A DNA stretch of 18,972 nt from Bacteroidetes bacterium UBA955 (GCA_002293105.1 DBCP01000073.1:12917-31888), one strand, 5' to 3'; numbered from the stretch's first letter, positions 7,971 to 15,696 are shown. Notes: generated by a model not told the origin, from the letters alone. Numbers and translations are program-made.

Positions 7971-10900
7971 TCAGTGCAATACATGCACTACCCCAGTCTT
8001 GCGGTATTCCTTTTCATTCCATCCAGAAAATTGCAAATACCAAGCGTACACGCCATCGGGGATTTCTTCAGCGCGATAGATACAGTCCCACTGATTCTTT
8101 TTATAGGAACTCTCCCATATTTTCTCGCCATAACGATTGAAAACCTTCATATTGTATTCTCTCACGAACAATGGGAATGTGCCCCATACATCATTTCTAC
8201 CATCACCATTGCGGGTAATCGCGTTCGGTACCCAAACTTCTGGCGGTTGGATTAAATAGATCCAGTTGCTTTCACTCTGTGATTGTTCAGGTGCGCTGAG
8301 TTGATTTCTGGTGGCGGTCACACGATACAAATAACCACCCCAATCATAATCGAGTTGATTGTCTCGAAAACCCTGTACCAATAGCGATGGCGCAATGGTT
8401 TGAAATGGATGCGCGTCGTCTCTCCGCTCCAACTTCCAATCTTTTACACCATCGCTCCAACCTTGATAATCCTGCCAATCCAAATCAAAATAATAATACG
8501 GGGCTTCGGTAGCCGTACCACCAATAACCACATTACAGCCTTCGTTGCTTCCCTTACTCACATGTCCGCATTGGTCTACCACCATGATTTGGTAACAGTT
8601 TGAAATATTGTCGACGTCGAAGCTCGAGTCGCGGTAAAATGTATCGGTCAGTATGGCTAATGGTACGGATCCAAATTTGCCGCCGCGTGGTACACGGTAT
8701 AATTCGTATTCTTTAAAATCAGGCTCGTCGCTTTTTGCCCATCGCACCTCTGCATATCGGTCATTCACGATGGTTGTAGTATACAAAGGGACACCGTTAA
8801 TGGGGGTATTCAATTCTTTCACCGTACAAAAGACATTCTTTGCAAAAACTTGTACATCGCAGATATTTACGCCAATGAGTTCATAGCAATAATTATTCAC
8901 CCTGGGATTTACCACATTGGCATCAATAAAGCTGCTGGCGGTATTCACCCAGATGGTATCCAGGATCTTGATTGTACCATCAGGATTGGTTCTCCGCAAC
9001 AAGAAGTACTTAAAGAAGCCTGTTGGCACAGTGATGTTATCCCAAGCAATCGACATCTTGGCCGTTTGCCGGTCAAAACTCACGCAAATCGCTTCAGGTG
9101 GAATGACTTTGGGAGGTTCGGTAACCAGGATCCTTATTCGAGCGAATGTGGTATCGGCTTTCGGACAGCCCCTATCCATTACATAGACCAACAAATCCGC
9201 GGTATCCTTAGAAAAACTGCTACAGCGGGTTGGCCAATTCAATGCCAAAATTGCTTGTCCGATACCAGGAGTGCACGTAACAATAGCGGAATCACTGCCC
9301 AACATACCGCCTCGCTTTAACCATTTCACTTTGAGATACATGGTATCAAAAGGATCGGGATCCGTTCCCTTGATTTGAAAACTAATGGGCTGCGTAGCGA
9401 TCACCTGCACAAATGTGTCCTTCAAGCGTGGTTTGAGATTCAAGTTCTCAAAATCAATCTTAAACAACGCATTGTTACAGTTATCGCTGTTCATGGTTCT
9501 ACTATATGCCGTAGGTGTTACTGGGAATAGACCATTTCGCCGACAACCCGCACAAACCGATTGATAGATAATGCCTTTGGCATCGAATCGTGAAGTCCCG
9601 CCATCTACATGCTCTTCTGCTGGTTTTCCTGGGGTTGACACCCCGCCAAAGAAGGTTGCATAAGCCAAAGAATAAAAGTTTTTTGAAAACACCGCGATGT
9701 AAAAATCACTGCCATCGGTGTTCTTTTGCGCCGCATCCGTTGTAGTCTGTAAACCTGTTGTGCGTCCTTTATTCCTGTGTTGCTTCGTTGCAAATGTATT
9801 TACATCATACAACGCTGAGTTTGTTGCACCACCCCATCCAGATACGAAAATGCGCTCGCATCGATCCACCAAAAATGCGCTAGGACTGATGTTTGGCATG
9901 ATGGTATTGTTGCCATTGTACCCAAAGGTGGTTTGCATTTCAACAGTCTGTAAATCATTGCTGTAGGTCGTGATAAACTGTCCACCGCCCGCTTGATAAA
10001 ACCGCGCATTCACATTGGGCATGTTTGCTTCTGTCTGGCCGTAGATGTATGGCCTACCCGACTGTCCGGTTTGTACAAAATGTGCCTGTTCATACAAATT
10101 GGTGCCATGGTATCGCCCTTGAATGAGTGAGCCATTCGATTTATCGAGGCGAAGCAATATGGCATCGGCAATCCCGCCTATGTAGGTATTTAACCAATTT
10201 GTTCCCAGTTTGGCTTGAAGGTCTAAACTGGAAGATCCACCACTAACATAAACATCGGAAGCTTTACCCAAGGCCACGCCATACAATGCGTCATATCCAC
10301 CACCACCAAACGTGTGAGACCAATTCAAACTTGACAGTTGCTTATTTAATGAGAAAACCACTCCTTCCGATTTTCCATTGTAAACCATGGTGCCGGTTTT
10401 GGGAAAATTTAGGCTATATGTAACGCCTGCAATGTACACATTCTGTTGATCAGTGATAATTTCTCCGCGAAACTCATCGGCATAATTGTAGATCAGCGGA
10501 AAATCATCTACCGGCGTATTGCTTCGATCCGCACCCACTGCGTCTAAACCACTACCACCCACGTAAGTACCAACCATACTGGTGCCTGCCGCATTGAATT
10601 TTGTGACAAAAAAATCATAATCGCCATTGAAAGTGATATCATAAGCATTGGGAGACACCGGAAAATCACTGCTTCTGGTAGAGCCCATAACATAAAGATT
10701 TTCAAGAGAATCGGTAACCATAGAGTGAGGCTGATCGTTGTTAGAGCCACCCAAATAGGTACAGTACAGCAACTTATCGCCGGTTTTATTGAACTTTAAA
10801 ATGGCCGCATCACGGGAGCCCCCATAGCCAAGGTCTTCGTCTACCCCGCCCCCAAAATCAAATTGTGCCGCCCCTGGTGTGACTGGAAGTCCGATATCAA

Positions 10901-11807
10901 ACACGGTACCACCCGCATATCCATTACCCAAATCGTCATAGGTACCTGTGCATCCAAAATTATCAGCGCGAGAACCTGTGTAGGTGCTAAAAACCAAAAT
11001 GGGATCTATGACCAAGGTTTGCTTTCTGACATCGGGAATGTTTTTAAATGCAATGGTATTGATAAAACCTAGCCCATCGCCTTGAGAGACAGTGGAAACA
11101 ACATCGAAGGCTACATTACTTAACGATTCTTCTGTTTTGGGTTGAATTCCATTTGATTGGGTGTTTTGCCAGTATACCGCGGGGATTGATTCTTGCCATG
11201 ACAACCAGGGTGTTTGAATTTCACAGTGGTTTGCAGTGATTTCTATTTGGTTATGACCTTGGTATTGCCATTGAATCTGTGCGGCATTTGCATTGGGCGA
11301 TAATATCCAGTTGTATTTGATCGTGCCTTGGTGCGACATGATTTCCAAGTCGATTCCGGGCCAAACGTTCTTTACGCGGATGGTGCTGTATTTTCGGGCC
11401 TTTACAACAGACTTGCGTTTGTTTCCCTTGTAGAAATTGTAATATGCTTCAGACAATTGGCCATCATATTCACAGGTTAAACCTTTGTTTGGATTTACAA
11501 ATTTCAAAAACACGGCATGCGTTTGCACACGGGTGATAGCAGTTGACCGATCATGAACGCGTTCTGTAGCGGCAGTATCGAGTAAGTTAAAGATAAAACC
11601 TTGCTGGGTAATCCATAAATCACCCACATTGAGTGGTGCTTTTGCCAGTACTTGCTGCTCCCATTGTCCTTGATTAACAAAAAATACGGGCTCCCCAATT
11701 TTCGACTCTGGTTGTCTTGCCGCATGAGCCGATACAACCAACAAAGCAAATACCAAACACATAAGGATGTCACGATACAATGCTTGTATGGTTGATTGTT
11801 TTGGCAT
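7971..11807 (-). CDS. Large secreted beta-propeller protein with T9SS type B (CHU_C) C-terminal domain
   Basis: This is a 1278-residue exported protein. A signal peptide (residues 1 to about 29, hydrophobic CLVFALLVVSAHA) is followed by a DUF7948-like region (about 40-270, opening with FVNQGQW). Next comes a stretch of SBBP-type propeller repeats (about 275-720; for example YLGGSNNDQ, YVGGSGLDA and TFGGGGYDA, with recurring DAAILKF- and FVTKF-like strands). A conserved CAGC segment sits at 752-755, and fibronectin-III-like modules span about 900-1185. The last 90 residues match the gliding-motility-associated CHU_C domain: VPNAITRNGDGRNDVW from 1193, then VFNRYGEKIWES and PDGVYAWYL. That domain directs export by the type IX secretion system and surface attachment. 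The function at the surface is unknown; adhesion or matrix roles are plausible for such architectures. It is a single-gene transcript, divergent from fmt. Confidence 0.9.
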   Translation of the reverse strand: MPKQSTIQALYRDILMCLVFALLVVSAHAARQPESKIGEPVFFVNQGQWEQQVLAKAPLNVGDLWITQQGFIFNLLDTAATERVHDRSTAITRVQTHAVFLKFVNPNKGLTCEYDGQLSEAYYNFYKGNKRKSVVKARKYSTIRVKNVWPGIDLEIMSHQGTIKYNWILSPNANAAQIQWQYQGHNQIEITANHCEIQTPWLSWQESIPAVYWQNTQSNGIQPKTEESLSNVAFDVVSTVSQGDGLGFINTIAFKNIPDVRKQTLVIDPILVFSTYTGSRADNFGCTGTYDDLGNGYAGGTVFDIGLPVTPGAAQFDFGGGVDEDLGYGGSRDAAILKFNKTGDKLLYCTYLGGSNNDQPHSMVTDSLENLYVMGSTRSSDFPVSPNAYDITFNGDYDFFVTKFNAAGTSMVGTYVGGSGLDAVGADRSNTPVDDFPLIYNYADEFRGEIITDQQNVYIAGVTYSLNFPKTGTMVYNGKSEGVVFSLNKQLSSLNWSHTFGGGGYDALYGVALGKASDVYVSGGSSSLDLQAKLGTNWLNTYIGGIADAILLRLDKSNGSLIQGRYHGTNLYEQAHFVQTGQSGRPYIYGQTEANMPNVNARFYQAGGGQFITTYSNDLQTVEMQTTFGYNGNNTIMPNISPSAFLVDRCERIFVSGWGGATNSALYDVNTFATKQHRNKGRTTGLQTTTDAAQKNTDGSDFYIAVFSKNFYSLAYATFFGGVSTPGKPAEEHVDGGTSRFDAKGIIYQSVCAGCRRNGLFPVTPTAYSRTMNSDNCNNALFKIDFENLNLKPRLKDTFVQVIATQPISFQIKGTDPDPFDTMYLKVKWLKRGGMLGSDSAIVTCTPGIGQAILALNWPTRCSSFSKDTADLLVYVMDRGCPKADTTFARIRILVTEPPKVIPPEAICVSFDRQTAKMSIAWDNITVPTGFFKYFLLRRTNPDGTIKILDTIWVNTASSFIDANVVNPRVNNYCYELIGVNICDVQVFAKNVFCTVKELNTPINGVPLYTTTIVNDRYAEVRWAKSDEPDFKEYELYRVPRGGKFGSVPLAILTDTFYRDSSFDVDNISNCYQIMVVDQCGHVSKGSNEGCNVVIGGTATEAPYYYFDLDWQDYQGWSDGVKDWKLERRDDAHPFQTIAPSLLVQGFRDNQLDYDWGGYLYRVTATRNQLSAPEQSQSESNWIYLIQPPEVWVPNAITRNGDGRNDVWGTFPLFVREYNMKVFNRYGEKIWESSYKKNQWDCIYRAEEIPDGVYAWYLQFSGWNEKEYRKTGVVHVLH

Positions 11808-11925
11808 AGGTTATTTTGGACCCAATACAAATTTCGGTGATTTCGTGCAGCTTTCTGCAATTTGTTCGATGAATAGACGGGGATAACAACATTCAAGTTG
11901 CCGTGGGTAATGTTATCTTTGTGTC
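11808..11925. other. Divergent intergenic region between the T9SS protein gene and fmt
   Basis: These 118 nt must hold the promoters of both neighbours. The fmt side has an exact -7 box next to the ATG. On the other side I see no match to TAnnTTTG good enough to report. No small ORF or strong hairpin was seen. Confidence 0.6.
11914..11921 (+). promoter_or_regulatory. -7 box of fmt, predicting a leaderless transcript
   Basis: TATCTTTG is an exact match to TAnnTTTG and is identical to the box before rplU. Only four bases (TGTC) separate it from the fmt ATG, so the expected start of transcription falls at or next to the start codon. No clear -33 element is visible. Confidence 0.6.
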
Positions 11926-12846
11926 ATGTCGGTCACTCCATTTCGGATTATTTTCTTCGGAACCCCTGATTTCGCCTCTGCCTCTTTGGAAGCGATAGTG
12001 GCTGCTGGACTAAGTGTTGTCTGTGTAGTAACGGCCGCAGACAAACCTGCGGGACGTGGCCAAAAAATCAGTGAAAGCGCGGTAAAGAAAACGGCTTTGG
12101 CATTGAAAATACCCATATTGCAACCACCCAATTTAAAAGCACCCGATTTTATTGAAACAATGAGTAACTACCAAGCTGATTTGGGCGTTGTTATTGCCTT
12201 CAGGATGTTACCAGAAGTGGTTTGGAGCATGCCGAGATTGGGGACTATCAACTTACATGGATCTCTTTTGCCCAATTACCGCGGTGCTGCACCCATTCAC
12301 CATGCCATTATTAATGGAGAATCGACCACTGGGGTTACAACCTTTTTCTTGAAGCATGAAATCGATACGGGCGATATTATCTCATCGACGGAAATTGCTG
12401 TGAGTGAGGAAGAGACCGTAGGAGAATTGCATGATAGAATGATGGTTATTGGCGCAACACTCATGGTGGATACGCTGCGAAAGATTCAAAATAACGAGCA
12501 TCAGTCGCACCCTCAGCCGAACATCACAGTGGTGAAATCTGCACCGAAACTAAACAGAGACTTCTGTGAATTGAATTTCGATCTCAATCAGCAAGCGTTT
12601 CACAACAAACTTCGTGGATTATCGCCAAGTCCTGGGGCATGGATGAAAACAACCTTTGGCGATATGAAATTGTTTAGAGGTAGGCGTTTGGAAAAATCGA
12701 ACAGTAACCAGGCCACGGGAATTGAAATTAATCAGAAAAAACTGATTGTTCATCTCTATGATGGGGATTATGAAATATTGGAATTACAACCTGCGGGGAA
12801 ACCCAAAATGTTGGCCAAAGATTTCATCAATGGATTGAAAAAATAA
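11926..12846 (+). CDS. fmt: Methionyl-tRNA formyltransferase
   Basis: This 306-residue enzyme transfers a formyl group from 10-formyl-tetrahydrofolate to initiator methionyl-tRNA, so that translation can start with formylmethionine. The N-terminal Rossmann-like domain begins with IIFFGTPDFA. The catalytic core is intact: INLHGSLLPNYRGAAPI with N109 and H111, and IDTGD with D147 as the likely active-site aspartate. The basic loop stretch DKPAGRG (about residues 39-45) is also present. The C-terminal tRNA-binding domain (about 205-306) is recognisable by KLNRDFCELNF and RGLSPSPGAW. Length is close to the usual 310 or so. No Shine-Dalgarno precedes it, and its -7 box lies 4 nt from the ATG. The ECF sigma-factor gene follows after 155 nt and probably has its own promoter. 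Confidence 0.97.
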   Translation: MSVTPFRIIFFGTPDFASASLEAIVAAGLSVVCVVTAADKPAGRGQKISESAVKKTALALKIPILQPPNLKAPDFIETMSNYQADLGVVIAFRMLPEVVWSMPRLGTINLHGSLLPNYRGAAPIHHAIINGESTTGVTTFFLKHEIDTGDIISSTEIAVSEEETVGELHDRMMVIGATLMVDTLRKIQNNEHQSHPQPNITVVKSAPKLNRDFCELNFDLNQQAFHNKLRGLSPSPGAWMKTTFGDMKLFRGRRLEKSNSNQATGIEINQKKLIVHLYDGDYEILELQPAGKPKMLAKDFINGLKK

Positions 12847-12865
12847 TTTTTTTGGCTGTTTATGT

Positions 12866-12885
12866 GGTAAAAATTTGCATTTACC
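12866..12885. repeat. Short inverted repeat between fmt and the sigma-factor gene
   Basis: GGTAAA and TTTACC flank an 8-bp spacer (AATTTGCA). The arms are perfect but short and there is no T-run after them, so a terminator is unlikely. It could be an operator for the sigma gene 117 bp downstream, or chance in AT-rich DNA. Confidence 0.25.
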
Positions 12886-12989
12886 AAATTTATAGTATTC
12901 TTTTACGGCTGTTAATCAAAACAAAACGCCTATAAGTCGAAAAATACTCAACTAAAATCTTGCTTTATTAAAACCACTTTTTAACCTGC

Positions 12990-12997
12990 AAGGAGGG
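12990..12997 (+). promoter_or_regulatory. Strong Shine-Dalgarno of the ECF sigma-factor gene
   Basis: AAGGAGGG lies 4 nt before the ATG at 13002 and closely matches the complement of the 16S rRNA 3' end. It fixes the start codon. It is unusual here: no other gene in the window has a comparable site, as is typical of Bacteroidota. Confidence 0.85.
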
Positions 12998-13001
12998 TAT
13001 T

Positions 13002-13583
13002 ATGACTACACCATTGATCTCAGACGGCGTGCTGATTAAACGTTACATCGACGGTAACAACGCAGCATTTGAAACACTTCTAAAACGCCATAGAACTCGG
13101 ATTCTCTCGAGCATTTACTTGCTTGTGGGTGATCGCTACTTGGCAGAAGACATTTTCCAGGAAACGTTCATTAAGGTTATTCACAGTATTCAACACGGAA
13201 AGTACAACCACGAGGATAAGTTCCTTCCATGGGCTTTGCGTATAGCCCGTAACATGAGCATTGATTCCATTCGCTCTCGCAAGCGCATGCCAGTTGTTGT
13301 TGATACAGATGGCAGGGATGTATTTGATGCCATGGGCATTAGCGTAAGCAGTCAAGAGGACCAGCGTGTTGCTAAAGACGAAATTGAAATTCTCAAACAA
13401 TGGATTTGGGAGCTCCCCGAAGACCAGCGTGAAGTGTTAATTTTACGTCAGTACGCTGATTTGAGTTTCAAAGAAATCGCGGCATTGACCGAAACAAACA
13501 TCAATACGTGTATTGGTCGCATGCATTATGCAATTCTCAATTTGAGAAAAAAGATGCAAAAAAGTGTAGTTCGGATAAAATAA
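13002..13583 (+). CDS. ECF-type RNA polymerase sigma factor (sigma-70 family)
   Basis: This 193-residue protein with the two-domain layout of group 4 sigma factors redirects RNA polymerase to a specific promoter set. Region 2 spans about residues 20-95: FETLLKRHRTRIL, then AEDIFQETFIKVI and the promoter-melting/-10 contact segment FLPWALRIARNMSID. Region 4 spans about 140-190: LPEDQREVLILRQYADLS followed by the helix-turn-helix FKEIAALTETNINTCIGRMHYA. A linker of about 45 residues separates them. The start is secured by a canonical AAGGAGGG. A small gene lies 44 nt downstream and is probably co-transcribed; it sits where an anti-sigma factor is often found. No transmembrane anti-sigma or SusC/SusD-like genes are adjacent, so the trigger is unknown. 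Confidence 0.94.
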   Translation: MTTPLISDGVLIKRYIDGNNAAFETLLKRHRTRILSSIYLLVGDRYLAEDIFQETFIKVIHSIQHGKYNHEDKFLPWALRIARNMSIDSIRSRKRMPVVVDTDGRDVFDAMGISVSSQEDQRVAKDEIEILKQWIWELPEDQREVLILRQYADLSFKEIAALTETNINTCIGRMHYAILNLRKKMQKSVVRIK

Positions 13584-13627
13584 TCTGATTTAGGGTGCGT
13601 TATATGTTTGTTGTTAAAGCGAACAAT

Positions 13628-13861
13628 ATGGCAAAACCACTATCCCACTCAGATTTATTGTTGTATTTTTATGGTGAAGCGGAAGCTGACACTGTTGCTT
13701 TTATCCAAGCCAACATTGCTGAGAACCCGGATTGGTCGAACTATTTGAATGAATTGTACGAGGCTACTTCTGACTTTGATCGCCTCATGATCTCCCCTGC
13801 CCCCACAACATTGTCAATTATTCTGGAAGAAAGCGACTCAAAGCTTTACCATTCCATTTAA
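13628..13861 (+). CDS. Small cysteine-free protein downstream of the sigma factor, possible anti-sigma-like partner
   Basis: This short acidic protein of 77 residues has a predicted helical N-terminal half (LSHSDLLLYFYGEAEADTVA) that resembles the first helices of anti-sigma (ASD/zinc-finger) domains. It contains no cysteine, so it cannot form the usual HxxxCxxC zinc site. It has no hydrophobic segment long enough to cross the membrane, so a soluble protein is predicted. The frame is open upstream to a GTG at 13595 and an ATG at 13604; I prefer the ATG at 13628 because the recognisable domain starts right after it, but this is uncertain. Close linkage (44 nt after the sigma stop) suggests co-expression and a role in modulating the sigma factor. 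This is inference from position and weak resemblance, and no function is established. Confidence 0.7.
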   Translation: MAKPLSHSDLLLYFYGEAEADTVAFIQANIAENPDWSNYLNELYEATSDFDRLMISPAPTTLSIILEESDSKLYHSI

Positions 13862-13883
13862 CAACAAACTGCGCGAGATTGAT

Positions 13884-13891
13884 TAATTTCG
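13884..13891 (+). promoter_or_regulatory. -7-like box before the oxygenase gene, predicting a leaderless transcript
   Basis: TAATTTCG differs from TAnnTTTG at one position and is followed by CATT and then the ATG. The 4-nt spacing is identical to that at fmt (11914-11921) and at the HU/SPOR gene (17914-17921). Confidence 0.45.
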
Positions 13892-13895
13892 CATT

Positions 13896-14843
13896 ATGCA
13901 GTCAATACCCAAACTGGACTTATCGCATTTTACCCATGGCTCTGATTCACAGAAGCACCACTTTGTCAATGAGCTGGGATACGCCTACGAACACATCGGT
14001 TTTGTAGCTATTCGCAATCATGGTATTCCCAATGAGGTTCTAACCGACCTTTATCGTGAAGTTAAGAACTTCTTTGATTTGTCGGAAAGAGTAAAAATGC
14101 AGTACGACGATAGTATGGGTGGCGGACAGCGGGGCTATACAGGTTTCGGTAAAGAACATGCCAAGAACCGGAATGCGGGTGATCTCAAAGAATTTTGGCA
14201 TTTTGGTCAGTACACGGAGGGAGCTACAGTAGAAGTTCCAAGTTATCCCGTAAACAAAGTGGTTGCGGAGTTGCCCTCTTTCAATAAAGCGGGTGAAACC
14301 ATTTACAAAGCATTGGAAGAAACTGGGATTCAAATGTTGCGTGCAATAGCGTTGCATTTGGCTTTGGATGAGAATTATTTTGATGACAAAGTACGATATG
14401 GAAACAGTATACTGCGCGCCATTCACTACCCTCCCATTACAGGTGACCCCAAGGATGCCATTCGCGCAGGTGAACACGAAGATATCAATCTCATCACACT
14501 GTTGGTGGGAGCCAGTGCAGATGGATTAGAAGTGCTCAATAAAAATGGCGATTGGATTGGTGTTACTGAAGTGGAAGATCACATTGTTGTAAATGTGGGC
14601 GATATGCTACAACGATTAACCAATGATCAACTGAAGAGTACCACCCATCGCGTGGTAAATCCTCCACAAGAACTTTGGGGAACGCCGCGATACAGCATTC
14701 CTTTTTTCTTACATCCGAGGCCTGAGGTTCGTTTAGACTGTTTGCCTCAGTGTATCAGTGAGGAATCCCCAAAAAAGTATGAGGATTGCAGCGCGATGGA
14801 ATTCTTGATTCAGCGATTGCGAGAAATCGGATTGATCAAGTAG
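13896..14843 (+). CDS. 2-oxoglutarate/Fe(II)-dependent oxygenase, isopenicillin N synthase-like
   Basis: This 315-residue non-haem iron oxygenase has the plant/bacterial IPNS-like fold. An N-terminal DIOX_N region (about 5-120: IPKLDLSHF, then YEHIGFVAIRNHGIP) precedes the jelly-roll 2OG-FeII domain (about 165-280). The metal triad is complete: H194 and D196 (GEHEDINL) and H251 (TTHRVV). R265 and S267 (RYSIPFF) form the RxS motif that binds 2-oxoglutarate in the family. Such enzymes hydroxylate, desaturate or cyclise small molecules; many bacterial members have no known substrate, and nothing next to this gene suggests one. It has its own start-proximal promoter-like box. Its stop codon directly abuts that of the convergent thioesterase gene. 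Confidence 0.92.
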   Translation: MQSIPKLDLSHFTHGSDSQKHHFVNELGYAYEHIGFVAIRNHGIPNEVLTDLYREVKNFFDLSERVKMQYDDSMGGGQRGYTGFGKEHAKNRNAGDLKEFWHFGQYTEGATVEVPSYPVNKVVAELPSFNKAGETIYKALEETGIQMLRAIALHLALDENYFDDKVRYGNSILRAIHYPPITGDPKDAIRAGEHEDINLITLLVGASADGLEVLNKNGDWIGVTEVEDHIVVNVGDMLQRLTNDQLKSTTHRVVNPPQELWGTPRYSIPFFLHPRPEVRLDCLPQCISEESPKKYEDCSAMEFLIQRLREIGLIK

Positions 14844-15362
14844 TTATAAGAATAAGTTTTTGAGTTCCTGTGCGTCTTCTGGCTTCATTTTGCCAGCGAG
14901 AATCAATCGCACTTGCCTACGTCGCAGAGCACCCGCATATTTTTCATGCTCAATCTCTGTTTCCGGCTCAAGCGGAGGAACAGCCACCGGACGGTGGCGT
15001 GAATCCAAAGCCACGAATGTATAATAGGCCTCATTGGATTTTAGGCGCTCACCTTTGGGGAGATTTTCTGCAAAGACTTCAATAAACACTTCCATGCTTG
15101 AATTAAAAGCACGGGTAACATAGGCCTTAAGCGTTACAACATCACCCAATCTGATGCTTTCTTTAAATGATACACTATCAACAGCGGCCGTAACAACGAT
15201 ATTGTTACTGTGTTTTTGTGCGGCAATGGCGGCGCAGATGTCCATCCAATGCAATAAACGACCCCCCATAAGATTGTTCAAGGTATTGGTATCGTTGGGA
15301 AGTACGAGTTCATTCATCAATGTGAACGAATGGGAAGGTGTTTTGGGTGCGAGAGATGTCAT
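14844..15362 (-). CDS. Acyl-CoA thioesterase, hotdog fold (YciA/BACH type)
   Basis: This 172-residue cytoplasmic enzyme hydrolyses acyl-CoA to free acid and CoA. The hotdog signature is clear: LPNDTNTLNNLMGGRLLHWM followed by D41, the residue equivalent to the catalytic aspartate of YciA, at the start of the central helix DICAAIAAQKH. The strand AVDSVSFKESIRLGDVV follows. A C-terminal extension (about 128-172), rich in charged residues, goes beyond the minimal domain. Substrate chain length cannot be read from sequence; the family is broad. The gene has a perfect -7 box 8 nt before its ATG, lying on the T-tract of the upstream L21-L27 terminator, so it may receive read-through as well as its own transcription. 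Its stop abuts the oxygenase stop with no spacer. Confidence 0.93.
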   Translation of the reverse strand: MTSLAPKTPSHSFTLMNELVLPNDTNTLNNLMGGRLLHWMDICAAIAAQKHSNNIVVTAAVDSVSFKESIRLGDVVTLKAYVTRAFNSSMEVFIEVFAENLPKGERLKSNEAYYTFVALDSRHRPVAVPPLEPETEIEHEKYAGALRRRQVRLILAGKMKPEDAQELKNLFL

Positions 15363-15370
15363 AGTGGGTA

Positions 15371-15378
15371 CAAAAATA
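15371..15378 (-). promoter_or_regulatory. -7 box of the thioesterase gene, embedded in a terminator tail
   Basis: On the minus strand this reads TATTTTTG, an exact TAnnTTTG match, 8 nt before the ATG. The same bases form the T-rich tail of the L21-L27 terminator hairpin. A -33 element is not evident, because the hairpin occupies that position. Confidence 0.45.
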
Positions 15379-15403
15379 AAAAGGGGAAGTTGCCTTCCCC
15401 TTT
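15371..15403 (-). terminator. Intrinsic terminator after rplU-rpmA
   Basis: A perfect 10-bp stem, AAAGGGGAAG (15380-15389) with CTTCCCCTTT (15394-15403), closes a 4-nt loop. Read on the minus strand it is followed by TTATTTTTG, a good U-tract. It lies 22 nt after the rpmA stop codon. Confidence 0.88.
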
Positions 15404-15425
15404 AAACTTAAAATTTTTTATAGTA

Positions 15426-15683
15426 TTAAGCTTGTCCTGCTACAGAAACATAGCTTCTACCTTCTCTTCCTTTGCGGAAAACAACAACACCATCTGCCAA
15501 TGCAAACAAAGTGTGATCTTTTCCAATACCTACGTTTACATCTGCATGGTGTTTAGTTCCACGCTGACGTACGATGATATTACCTGCTTTCACCGCCTGA
15601 CCACCAAAGATTTTAACTCCAAGGCGTTTACTGTGTGATTCTCTACCGTTTTTTGTGCTACCCGCACCTTTTTTGTGTGCCAT
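15426..15683 (-). CDS. rpmA: 50S ribosomal protein L27 (bL27)
   Basis: This 85-residue protein of the large ribosomal subunit has an N-terminal tail that reaches the peptidyl-transferase centre. The signature [20 protein letters not shown] is intact, followed by [20 protein letters not shown] and the RGTKHH segment. The protein begins directly with the mature MAHKKG, without the cleaved N-terminal extension known from Firmicutes. It lies 13 nt downstream of rplU in the conserved L21-L27 order, and the operon closes with a strong terminator. No Shine-Dalgarno is visible before it. Confidence 0.98.
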   Translation of the reverse strand: MAHKKGAGSTKNGRESHSKRLGVKIFGGQAVKAGNIIVRQRGTKHHADVNVGIGKDHTLFALADGVVVFRKGREGRSYVSVAGQA

Positions 15684-15696
15684 GACGTTTTACTAA

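Noticed and set aside
7973..7989. Hairpin AGTGCA-ATACA-TGCACT at the convergent 3' ends
   Set aside because: The stem is short and no T-run follows on either strand. It lies in the last codons of the CHU_C domain, so I do not call it a terminator.
7974..11072. Several plus-strand ORFs of 60-156 codons inside the T9SS protein gene
   Set aside because: They are antisense shadows of a long, well-supported coding frame, with no recognisable domains.
3023..12846. A methionine-related theme linking fRMsr and fmt
   Set aside because: The two genes are 8 kb apart, in separate transcripts, with an unrelated gene between on the other strand; coincidence is the simplest reading.
12838..12853. A-run then T-run around the fmt stop codon, terminator-like
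   Set aside because: The stem would be only A-T pairs with no GC core, which is too weak to call.
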